From positions 16,816,001 to 16,880,000 of the forward strand of contig OX387201.1 of NCBI GenBank assembly GCA_947561715.1: a stretch of 64,000 nucleotides of DNA, written 5' to 3'. This document shows positions 53,891-64,000 of the stretch, in pieces. The notes under the pieces were generated by a model that was not told the DNA's origin, ran no database searches, and saw only the letters and a program-made list of their open reading frames with translations. How positions within the stretch are numbered: the stretch's first letter is position 1; each line of letters starts with the position of its first letter. The DNA comes from Ascidia mentula. Its lineage: Eukaryota; Chordata; Ascidiacea; Phlebobranchia; Ascidiidae. The position numbers and the translations under genes are program-made.

Positions 53891-55199
53891 CCTAAAAAAA
53901 GGCACTACACTTGAGTCTTGCTAGCGAAACCAGTGGGTGTGGTGACAAGGTCCTGGCTCCTCGCCAAGTTATTACGGAATTATTTCGACAGGGCGGGAAT
54001 TGAGCCTCGTGGAATTTAAGCGGCGACCCCTTACCAAATACAACCCTAGAGACTCAAATAAGATCATTACCCTAACCCTGTCTCCCTAATTCAAAAATGG
54101 CCCGGAACCTGCAATAACGAACATTTAGGCCAAAATACCTCACACTGGTTTCACTAAATGGGCGTCAACAAAATACTCACTTCGCCACAATGAAAACCAC
54201 TGTATAGCGCGACGCACACCTTATGGGTCATTCACGAGGCACTTCTTGCACCAGCCAATCAACCAATCAACGACTTGCACGTAAACCAATGGAGCGTTAC
54301 AGGATTCGGAAATAAATCCAAATAAAACAAAAGAATTGTGCGATATGTTGTGCGCAAACGTAATAAAGACTGCTTTAAATAAACAACACAGATAATCAAA
54401 GAAAGCAAAAAGAAAAACATTAGTGCCTTTAAATAAACAATAAAAACAACATTAAAGCATTAGTGCCTTGTATCATTTTCGCCACACTTAATAACGATGA
54501 ATGAATCAAAAAGTAATCTGTCCTCGTGTACATAAGGTTTGTTTGTCAGCTGTGACGTCAAAAGTTCCAGCGAATTCAGCTTCGCTTTTATGTGAAAAAG
54601 TCGGGCAATATACGAGAAAATATGTCTAACAAGCGAATGTGTGTAGACAGGTCATTGCGGAAACAAACATGACTGCACTGAAAATTAGTCATCTGGAAAG
54701 TAGTGTAGGCCTACATTATATTCTGATATGAAGATCAATACCAATCAATAGAGTTTAAAGTGTATGTAGTCGGCTCAACACCAATCTTAACAAAAACCAG
54801 GGGTAAACATCGTTTTTTATGTTGTACAACAAAGCTAAGTCGTATCATGACGCCAGTCTCAATATAGGAAAAATGTTATGAGCCTGAAGTTCAGCAAACT
54901 TAGTGCGCAGTCGACAAAGTATAATTAAAGCTATTGGAAAATCCTTTCTAAAAACAATTTCATTAATTTGGAATAATATCAGCAATCAGCATTTAAAAAT
55001 TCAACCAGCATTTTTACAATACTTAATTTCTTTTGTTGTTTGGTGGAATTTTTTTATATTTGTTCATTAGCGCCACCTATAGTTAGCGTCATCAGTCGTC
55101 TGCGCAACGATAATTGAGATCGCAAACTAGCCCAGATGGTAAAAAGTGTACTTTAACTTTGGTAAACTGTGAACAAATACTTGTTGCAAAAAAAGTAAT
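53891..55199. other. Intergenic, no supported gene
   Basis: AT-rich. A short motif around TTAAATAAACAA and ATTAGTGCCTT recurs at 54375-54475. Nothing else recognised. Confidence 0.4.
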
Positions 55200-55930
55200 T
55201 CCAGAAGGGTATTTTTTGTGCAGAATATCAGTGAACATTTTCAAATTTTCTTTTAATCTGGTAAAAGTGTACAGGTCAGAAAAAATTCTAATTTTTGGCT
55301 ACTAGGTCCTGGGTGTCCAACATCTGATTTAAGAAAAACAAATTGCTTTCTGACAGGAAAAAAGCCTTGGGTCCAGTGATCACAACACATGAAATGTTTT
55401 TCTCTTGTGTGATGCTATTAACGCAAAAAAGAGAATAACGTAGCGTGCAGTTAAAGCAAGAGCGTCCAACGTATTCGGCTAAAGGACCACATACAGTTTA
55501 CATATGATTTCCCGAGTACCTTGACAGGGAATTTATGATCTTGTTTTCTTTTGACGTCCGCATAAAAAACGACATAGTCATTTTTACCTTTTTTACTTTG
55601 TCTAAAAAACAATAACGTTAGTCGTTTAATCATGCTAGTTGCTTGAAATGCTCACCTGTTTTTGTACTTGCCGATATTAAAATGCAAACCTAGGTATGGC
55701 CTACAGGCTACCAGTGCACAACGCTCAAATAAATATCATTTAACAAATGCAATTTTCTTCACTAAATATAATTTTCCTACATCATTCGTTCATTTCCATG
55801 AAAAATTTGAGATACAGTAGAGTTCACCATGCCCTCAGATCTACTGCAAACCGACCAACGCCCAGTGTTTTCCACACGACCATAGAAAATACCAGGCCCC
55901 GAAATAATGAAATTAGTGTGATTTTTCACG
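55200..55930. repeat. Third partial copy (C) of duplicated sequence
   Basis: 55200-55365 matches 49755-49905, and 55370-55930 matches 51170-51790, in the same orientation. The intervening 1.26 kb of copy B (fold-back element and 5' region) is absent. It is more diverged than the others. Confidence 0.75.
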
Positions 55931-56144
55931 AGTAAGCATAAACAATACGAAGCGGATATTTCACAACGATAATGACATGACAACCGATAGAACCTTAACC
56001 ATAGCAATAGTTGGCAAACCCAGACATGCGAACAAGTCAGGCATGGGATAAGATGTTGGATCGTTTTGTATTGTATTTACCCAATAGAAATTGCATAAAA
56101 TGAGGCGATTGCTGTTGCTGACTTTATCAGTCAAAGTTTGGTGG

Positions 56145-56385
56145 GCGCACATATGTTTGCACATGGGTCTTTAAAATTTTGACGTAATTTGTAAACCGGC
56201 ACGCTGCGTTTAATGAGTTGCCTACCCCTAGCTCAGAGGTTATTAACTCATGTGACGATAATTTTCATACAGTGAGTCACTTAAAATTCCAGCAAATCGC
56301 ACAGCGGAATGATGGGTTGTCTGCGCAACACAACAGCATCAATTCAGATTAAGGCGTCACAAAGAAGGTCAAAGGTTTATGTTCA
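56145..56385. repeat. Dispersed repeat, copy 1 (pair with 57740-57930)
   Basis: ATGTTTGCACA...AATTTTGACGTAATTTGTAAAC...CCTACCCCTAGCTCAGAGGT...CAGTGAGTCAC...GATGGGTTG recurs with changes at 57740-57930. Short non-coding repeat of unknown class. Confidence 0.55.
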
Positions 56386-56980
56386 TCTTGACCCATAAGA
56401 CTAAACAGTAGTTGTCAGTTACTTGCTGATCACTAACCAATATTTCACAAATTATGATAGTGAATTTACTTGCAAATGTATCGGTTTGTTTGTCAGAGGT
56501 GGTAGTGTAAGGCTTGGTGTGTGTCCATCGTATTAACTCCTAGTTTTATTCTAACCAAGCAATTGAAAACTTTTAACAGTTGCCATTAAATTACAAAAAT
56601 GCTTCAACTAAAAGTAGTGTTTTTGATGTCTTGCAAAAAATAATTTAATTTGGACATTACTGTACTATTTTGGGGAGAACACAACATACAACGATGAATA
56701 GTCATTTTGCTGCAGCATCTTTCTTACTTAAGACACATTAACCTAATCTGTGACATACCCTATGTAAAGATCCTAACATGTTAATTTGTTTGGCAAAAGT
56801 GTGTCCATGACCTTGTTGACCTAATCTGTACAGCATTAGGATTTCTATAGACATTGTTTAACTAAACTTTTACAATAATGTGATTTTGTTGACAGCTGAA
56901 TTGTTTCGTACTTTTGGTTAAATTGTGATTGTCTTTCCGAGAGAAGCTTAAAACCAGCAAGTATCAACAGAGATAGCAAG

Positions 56981-59900
56981 ATGAAAAGAACGTCTGACAC
57001 AAAATGTCAGAATGATTCTCAAATTAAGCCACAGATACCAGGTAGGATGGGTTTTGATTCCATATCTAAAAAACACATTTAACGTTGTTTGGTTGATTTA
57101 TTACAACCATGTAACACACTTAAATTCAGAATGCTGGCAGCAATAAAAAGAGCTGTTTTCCAAACTTTGAAAGTATTTTTTTCACGTCATTGCTATGATC
57201 AGAAACCATTGAAATATGAAATTTCCTGTACTTCACCCTGTATGCTGATGAACATTATTAGGCTAGGTAACAAAGTTTTAATTTTTCGAGGTCCATCGCA
57301 GCAAGTATCAGCACAGGGGGCAAGCATGCCCGACAGCGTTGTTGGAGTTCAAGGTGATGTCAACATAACCAAAAACTACTACAGTCAAGGTAACCAAGGG
57401 TATTGCAAATTACTGCAGGGTAAGACAATTTGAAAATATTCTTTTTTAAACAGGGTCTTGAGCTTTCTAGTTATGTTAGTTTTTTACTTATGTAGATTAA
57501 CCAGAAAATTTATTCAAGTGCCAATTGATATATATAATATGAAGTTATATCGGTTCATGGGCAAAGTTTAATTTGAGCTGATTTTATGCTAACATTATTC
57601 AATTTACTGAAAATTTAGGTACACCAAGCACAAAAGAAGATGATGAACAAAATGAAGGTAAAATATTGTGATCTATTTCTGCAACAAGAACACAATCATA
57701 TTATTGAAATGTCAAAATATTATGGTGCACATAGCCTATATGTTTGCACACTATGTCATTCGAATTTTGACATAATTTGTAAACTTTGATTTAAAGGGAT
57801 GCCAACCCCTACTTTAGAGGTATTGGTGATGGAACGGTAATTTTAACACAGTGAATCACCATCTACCGTAATATCTCAGCCTATCGAAGCGATGGGTCAC
57901 AAGGAAAATCAAAGTGGGGCTTTAAACAATTTTTTTCCCAATTTAGTTTCTTTGTTCGTTAAAACTGTGCACCTTCATTCAATCAAATGCAGAAATGTAA
58001 GGTAAACAGAACAATACACTGCAATAGCGTAACTATGAATAATGATGAACCTGAATTGAAATAGTTTTGGGAGAAATTTCTGATGACTTGTGTTTTTTGA
58101 TTTCAGAAAAAGTGCAGCAAGAAGCCATCGAAATCATTAAAAGTCGACATAATGTACTAAAGACTATCATGTCTCTTCCTGGTTTGAGAGAAGATGGAAT
58201 CCCAGATGTTAATCCAAAACTGGAAAAACTTGACTTTTACAAGGGTATTGATCCCAAGAAAGCAGAGGAATTTGTGCCATCAACAATGAGGGACAGTGTA
58301 AATCAAGTTAAAGGCGAACCCACAATATTTGAGGGATTGCTTACTAAAATTCATAAAGGTCCCCAGTTTATCGCATTTGCGGGACCGCCGGGGTCAGGAA
58401 AAACATCGTTATCCAAGAAACTGCTGAAACACATCAAAAAGGGGTATTTGATGTTACACCTAACCTTCATGAATATAGACTATGGTGATGACAAACTTAC
58501 ACTTCAAGAGCTCCTACTGGACAGGCAGTTTCCTGATACCAAGCAAACTGTCCTTGATGCTGCATTCACATGGATGAAGCAAAACCAAGAAAAGTGCATT
58601 TTAGTATTTGATGGACTGGATCAGGCAACATGGTCACTGGAAAATGTAAAGCAAATTAATACAGATTACAAAACTCTGTTTACAGTTCAACAGCTTGTTG
58701 CTAGTCTGTGCAGCAAAACCCTCTTCAGTAAAGCAACATTAATCTTTACATCACGTCCTCATTCCCTGCTTGCCATTCCTGTGGGACTCCGTCCAAAATC
58801 TACCATTTATGTCCACGACCTTGCTACAGAAGACATGAAAAAGCTGTTTTATTTCTATGCTGAAGAAAAAGCAAGTGAACTGTTTGAAAAACTTGAAACT
58901 GAATCTCCACAAATGCTTAGTTTTTGTCACAATCCATTGCTTTTACAATTTGTCTTGTATGCCTGTTTGTTTGGTGGCCCAGACAGTTTTAACACAGTTA
59001 CCAACCTATTTGATGCAGTATTGCAACAATTCAATGTATCCGAATATGCAAAGGGCAAGAGCATAAACTTTGTTATAAAAGCCCTTGGCAAAATGGCCTA
59101 CAATGGAATGACTCGCCGCACTGTTGTGTTTAGCCATGTAGACCTTTCTGCAGTGGGCCTAGAGCATATTAATGTTCAGGATGTGATAATTAAGCTTGTA
59201 AAACACTCTTGGTTCTCACATCGTAAAGTTTTTGATGGTTCCCAAACTTTCTTTTTCTTTTCACATCAAATGTTACAAGAATTTATTTGCGCCTTTTACA
59301 TTTCCTTTTTTATGCCTGTTGAAGAATTCAACCAAATCGTCGATGAGGTAGTGAAAGTTTCACACTGGGCCATGGTGCGGCGATTTGTATGTGGCCTTTT
59401 GCTTGGACAGAAACGTCGTAAGCATTGCATTAATTATTTTTACAATATCTTTCTAATTTTCCTAATTGTTGTTTTTGCAAGTAGTATCAGGAAGTTATCC
59501 TGCTGAAGGAAATTTGGAGTCTGGATGTGACGGTGATCTTGCTTGCTCTGAGACAGATTCCATGATCCTGGAAAAAGGTATCTTTGCTATGTAAACCTGC
59601 AACTGCAACACATATTACCTGGTTTACTATTTGAACTGCTTGGTAACCGATAGTGCAAAAGGCATAAAACACCAATGTAATATATATGCCTTTTGCACTA
59701 TCGGTTACCAAGCAGTTCCGTTTGGCCATAGTGCGCTCCACAGTGGTTCGTCGTCTCTGTTGTTCGGTACCTAGTATAGGGTACCCTGCAGATCGACGTT
59801 GACCGAAAGGTACCACAAAGTGGAGACTAGTGTGCCTGCTAGTGTGAAAGCTAGCATAGTGCCACACAACAGCTGCACTGATGAGACCTTACAGGTCGAA

Positions 59901-62395
59901 ACAGTGCGTGTACACACCCTGTCTGCAGCTTTGCAATATTATGGCTTTTTTTTGCACATATATTACAAGCTTTCTATTTGTGTAACATTTGTGAACATTT
60001 TTTGAAAACAGTGATTTATCAATCACATTAAGTGAATGTTCACATGTTACAGAAATTAAACAGGGATGAACAGTATATTTGCAAAAAAAAGTTACACATA
60101 TTTAGTGACATGCATTAATTTGAAAATTTAAAGCTCCTGCTTTTGCCCCAAAATGAAAACTTTGTCAACATAGCTCCTGTATCCTGGGTCAAATTGTGTT
60201 AAAATTTTTATTTGTAGCCACAGGTGTGCATTTGAAACACATGTCATGTTTTAAAGTTTCAGGTAATTTAAAGTTTTCAGGTTCTTAGCCATGTTAAAAC
60301 ATTGCATCCACAAATTTGAATGTTAAGTGACCAAGCATAGCTGTACCAATGGTGTATGTGTTCAATTTTACTGCACTACGGTTAGACATGCAGAGATTTT
60401 TTGTTTTACCTCAGGAGTCCCAACTATAGGGCCGCGGACTAGTACCGGTACATTTTCAACCTGTCCTCCCATCTTGTCGGCTAGGATTTTGTGTGGTACA
60501 CCCCTTACAAACACGCAACTATAAATACAGGTTGGGCACTTATGCCCATCCCCAGTAAACTATAACATGGTATTGTCTTTGCCTTACACACACGCGAAAG
60601 ACTTATATAAATGTCGTTTGTTTTTGGGTTATTTCATTGTTTCGTGTTTTTTTATTATTTTTCTCTTAGGAGAGAAGAATCGACGCAGTCGCGTTGGCTA
60701 CCGCACGAGGGCTCACGAGGTCCTCGTCACGCGACGGGCGACGTCGTCACAGAAGCAGAATGCCGGAATCGCGACGACGTCGAAGCGACAGACACGACCG
60801 AAGAAGCCGAAGAAGCGAGAGGAACCCAACCAGCAACAGCACCGTAAGCTTCCATGAATGCTGATCAAACTGGTTTTCGTGATAACGCTTTTTTCAGTCA
60901 TTGTAATCTTGTAACAGCGTCACACATTTTATTTGCATTTAATAAACAGCCTTCGGCCATGACAATGATTATTTAACCACCAACTCTAAATACAGGTTGG
61001 GCACTTATGCCCATCCCCAGTAAACTATAACATGGTATTGTCTTTGCCAAGGCACTCGTTACTGATACTACTGCGTTAGACATGTAACATGCGTATACTT
61101 GATTCATTTATTGATGTCCTCTACTTTACTGCATTAAATAACCTTTAGCTCCTACAGATAATAAATGTGTTTGCGCAAAACATACGAGTAGAAACAATCC
61201 GTCCAACCAAATACTTGTCAACAGTTTCATTGCCAATGTTGTTGTTTCTTGTTTTCCAGACAAACGTGCGAAATTATTGGATGCGCTTTCAAGATATCTC
61301 CAATCTGAACCCAGGGGTTACGATCTACTGAGTGAGTAAATGATATGAATGCCAACAGTTTAATGCGTGTTTGTAAACACAACATTTAATAACGAACAAT
61401 GGGTGGGTTTGTTACGTCACACAGTCATTGTTTGAACCGAACACTCAATGCAGTTTTTTTTAGTTGTGATTAAATGTTGTGGAGGAAAGACGCGTTTATT
61501 TCTGTCGTGTAATTTATGTATTTTCTGTTAATTTAAACGTTTTATATTTGTTGGTTCTTGTGTTGATTAAATCCGACTTAAACGTGGGGAATTCTGTGCA
61601 AGAATAAAGTAAGTTTTAGTTTTAAGTGATTTTATTAAAACTGGAAACCAGATATCTGCTTTTTTAATAAACTTGCTTCTGTTTTGTTTCAGATTTTTTT
61701 CTGGATTTGAAGGAAATCCAAAAACGCCACCAAGAAAAAATCGCCAGGTTTTGTCCTCGGGAGTTGGATTTTCCCAGAACCCGACTTCACTCAATCGTTC
61801 AGGTTTTGGCGGAATTTTTACCAAAAGTTACAAGAAACGATTTGTGGCTGTTGCTGGAGTATTGCGACCTGAACTCCGAAGATTTAACGATTATTTGTGA
61901 AGCAATAAAAAGAATGAAACCAAAGGTTTGTTTGTGTTTTTATTTATTTTGTAACCAAGATTCTGTTTTAAATCCCTGACATTTTTTGCAAAACTTATTT
62001 GTTTAAAGAAAAAACACGGAATCGTTTTAGTTTTGGGATAAAATGTTGCTTCTTCCTGGTTCAGAAAAGTGTAGAAATATTTCCAACAAACAATGTTTTT
62101 ATTTTAAATAGTTGGAAATTCTCTACTTGTATGGAAACGAGTTTCGCGGAAAAGACGACGGGAAAAAAATTTGTGAGATTTTACCGAAGGTTGGGGAGAG
62201 GTTGGAACTGAGTTGGTGCAAAATGGATCCGGATTCGATTAAGATGGTGGAGGAGGCACGAGCTAATATGGAAAACCCTGTGAGAAATTAATTTATATTT
62301 GTATGAAAACATTTATTTGTGAATTTTATAAAATTAAAACTTTTTGTGACTTTTTTCAGCCGAAAGTTTGTGGTTTGGATGAAGGTCAACAGTGA
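56981..62395 (+). CDS. NACHT-LRR (NLR-type) innate immune receptor-like protein
   Basis: Ten exons with GT/AG ends: 56981-57041, 57291-57389, 57619-57657, 58107-59417, 59491-59577, 60670-60843, 61260-61331, 61693-61925, 62112-62279, 62360-62395. They sum to 2280 bases, 759 residues plus stop, with phase kept at every junction. The short N-terminus (MKRTSDTKCQND...) has no CARD, PYD or DEATH domain. Exon four is a NACHT NTPase: Walker A AGPPGSGKTS, Walker B ILVFDGLDQA, sensor-1 ATLIFTSRPHSLL, and the winged-helix/HD2-like FFFSHQMLQEFICAFY. Exon six is very basic (KRQTRPKKPKKREE), with a different GC-rich base composition, and could be a nuclear signal. The last exons encode leucine-rich repeats (LWLLLEYCDLNSEDLTIICEA, then LEILYLYGNEFRGKD). 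NLRs are cytosolic sensors that oligomerise on ATP binding. The Gly-rich exon two (DSVVGVQGDVNITKNYY) resembles the short motif preceding the NTPase in some invertebrate NLRs. AATAAA at about 62509. Confidence 0.88.
57740..57930. repeat. Dispersed repeat, copy 2
   Basis: Matches 56145-56385. This copy lies inside the third intron of the NACHT-LRR gene. Confidence 0.55.
59633..59931 (+). repeat. Hammerhead-bearing repeat (copy 3) in an NLR intron
   Basis: 299 bp within intron 59578-60669. The left part is a perfect 32-bp inverted repeat (59633-59664 and 59687-59718; GAACTGCTTGGTAACCGATA...) with a 22-base loop. The right part matches the minus strand of copies 1 and 2 and ends with the ribozyme motif. 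Confidence 0.85.
59871..59930 (+). ncRNA. Hammerhead ribozyme motif, type I-like (copy 3), sense to the NLR transcript
   Basis: AGCTGCA and TGCAGCT form a 7-bp helix I. CTGATGA, stem II GACC-TTACA-GGTC, GAAA, helix III ACAG...CTGT with an internal GTGTACAC, and cleavage triplet GTC (59921-59923). All core positions are conserved. A cut after 59923 would fall inside the NLR pre-mRNA intron. Confidence 0.8.
60412..60500 (+). repeat. hAT-like terminal fragment in an NLR intron
   Basis: CAGGAGTCCCAACTATAGGG followed by CCGCGGACTAGTACCGGTAC resembles hAT termini (CAGGGGTCCCCAA...GGGCCGCGGACCGGTACCGG). Only one end was recognised. Confidence 0.45.
60522..60583 (+). repeat. 62-bp direct repeat, left copy
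   Basis: TAAATACAGGTTGGGCACTT...TGTCTTTGCC, identical to 60987-61048. Contains the small palindrome GGGCACTTATGCCC. The pair brackets the basic exon 60670-60843. Confidence 0.9.
60987..61048 (+). repeat. 62-bp direct repeat, right copy
   Basis: Identical to 60522-60583, 465 bases downstream. Confidence 0.9.
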
Positions 62396-64000
62396 TCCCT
62401 CCCCTCATCCGACGTAGATTCCAGTGATTCGGATTGAAGCAGAATCTCAACACGAAAACTATTTCCTGTTCCCGAATTATTTGTGTTTTTTGTTTTCGTG
62501 ATTTCAGAAATAAATGGTTTTTAACAAAAAACAAAAATTCTGACATTTTTTCCCAAGCGTCACTAAGCAACACACAAACTTTAACAGTGCCACTAGAGGT
62601 ATTATAACAAAAATAGAAATAATAATCAAATTAGGAAATGAGACATAATTTTGTGGTTGATTTCTGACAAAAATCAAATTTACGCAATGGTTTTTGTTGT
62701 TTAAATATAGAAATGTTACTCCATTAATTTAGTGGTTTAAGAATTGATACATATTTATCTTAAAATTGTATTTAATGAAGCAACAATTAAGCCTCTCATT
62801 TACGTCAGCAAATTTTATTGTTAAAATCGATTTCGCTGATGTAAGTTACCATAAGAATCGTCAGTTTCTGCAAAAATTACATAATAGTAATAATGAAAGC
62901 AATAAAATACACTATAAAATAAAAAAATACGCCACTGGAAGTCCTTTCTTTACGTTATCTCCTCAAAGCTCAAACAGTGAACTATACAGTGTGGTAGCGA
63001 ACCTATAAGCAGGGGGTAGCGGAGACAAGGAAAAAACCGCACACTCACACGCGACCGCAAAAACCTGAAGCACAAACAAGTGTACCAGGAGCAAAAAATG
63101 CGACTAAAAATGGAATTAATTAGTAAAAGGTAAAATCGAAATGCAATGAAAATTATCTAATTCCCGGTAAAATCATTTTCTGAATGTTTACAGATGCTTT
63201 CGTCATATGAAGTCATTTGGCCTCACAAACATCCAAAGACTTTGCCGTCGGTTCTTGAACAAATGTCACTGAAAAGCAGGTTTCTATGAATGGGCGCCGA
63301 GCTGGGGTACCGTGTTTGGATGTGTGATGGTGAAGAAGGACCGTTTTGTCACTCTTACCGATATCGCTTGTTACCCTGTTCCAGTCGGACCGGTGAAAAT
63401 TTGTGTTTTGTTTGGCCGACATATTTTTCTTTATATGTGCAACACGTTGCTACGTAGGCTATATACCAAAATTGGTGCAAGTTAGATTTTGTGTCAGTTT
63501 GGACACCGTTCCTGTTATGGTTTCCAAAAGTAACGTTTGAATTGCCATTTTATTTGGATAATAAAAGCAAAATACATCAATAATCTTTTTGCTGATGATG
63601 GAATCTCAAAGTTGTGCCCATTGGTGATTTTGTATTAGCCTCCAAACACTTTTCTGCACATTGCCTTTTGTTATTAGAACTGCTTTATCAGCTTCCACAG
63701 AGCTAAGTTTTCCCCCACAAAACATTCAGTCATTCACCAATTCTGACAGTACATTACCTTCAATCAGCTGCAACGTCTTTGTTTTACAATTGAGCAATTT
63801 GGAGGGGGCCTTCATGTGTTACAAAACACCAGCAATTCTTCTGGCCAATAAAGCAAAACTGCACGAATGTGGGTACATGTAAAGAACCTGAAACACTAGA
63901 TTGTTGTAGGCATTAATTGTGAAATGGGAATTTTTACCAGACTTTCGACAAAAAATATTAACGTGCCACTCGCGCAAAATAATATTAGATAAAGGGTAGT
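62396..64000. other. Downstream intergenic DNA, no supported gene
   Basis: AT-rich DNA after the NLR polyadenylation signal. The minus strand at 63600-63880 has coding-like fragments with stops and no recognisable domain. Nothing else seen. Confidence 0.4.

Noticed and set aside
63600-63880. Minus-strand transposase-like fragments at the right edge
   Set aside because: Frames are short and no motif is recognisable; the window ends too soon to judge.

Overview
The window reads as animal (metazoan invertebrate) nuclear DNA. It has spliced genes with short AT-rich GT-AG introns, C2H2 zinc-finger arrays, a goose-type lysozyme relic, a NACHT-LRR gene, a Polinton, a Gypsy element and an L1/Tx1-like LINE. 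An ascidian (tunicate) would fit, but nothing here proves the species; amphioxus, mollusc or cnidarian cannot be excluded by eye. No bacterial operon signals are present.

Layout. (1) 1-2.9 kb: 3' part of a MULE-transposase/SWIM/Ulp1-protease gene (+), followed by a 71-bp minisatellite. (2) 3.2-8.8 kb: a 10-finger C2H2 gene (-) with a decayed tail, a decayed second zinc-finger locus, and a goose-type lysozyme pseudogene whose catalytic Glu codon reads as a stop. (3) 9.1-27.4 kb: an 18.3-kb Polinton/Maverick with ~208-bp inverted repeats, carrying polymerase, protease, capsid proteins, integrase, packaging ATPase and a BIR (IAP-type) cargo gene. A young Gypsy element (21.2-25.3 kb) sits inside one of its genes. 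(4) 27.6-50.5 kb: a block present twice. Copy A (27.6-34.0 kb) is deleted and dead. Copy B (34.4-50.5 kb) holds a 17-exon minus-strand gene for a ~910-residue protein ending in a pseudokinase, and was invaded by two LINE copies. (5) 50.5-56.9 kb: a Gypsy pol remnant and a third partial copy of duplicated sequence. (6) 57.0-62.4 kb: a ten-exon NACHT-LRR (NLR-type) gene (+), 759 residues when spliced. (7) 62.4-64 kb: nothing clear.

The most unusual signal is a family of ~275-345-bp fold-back repeats whose ends carry hammerhead self-cleaving ribozyme motifs: CTGATGA core, GACC/GGTC stem II, GAAA and a GTC cleavage triplet. Three copies lie in introns of the two host genes. In one copy both ends carry a complete motif facing outward; in another the motif is sense to the NLR pre-mRNA. 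The exon models of both host genes were checked by codon phase across every splice. Exactly one base is out of phase in the pseudokinase gene, in a G run.
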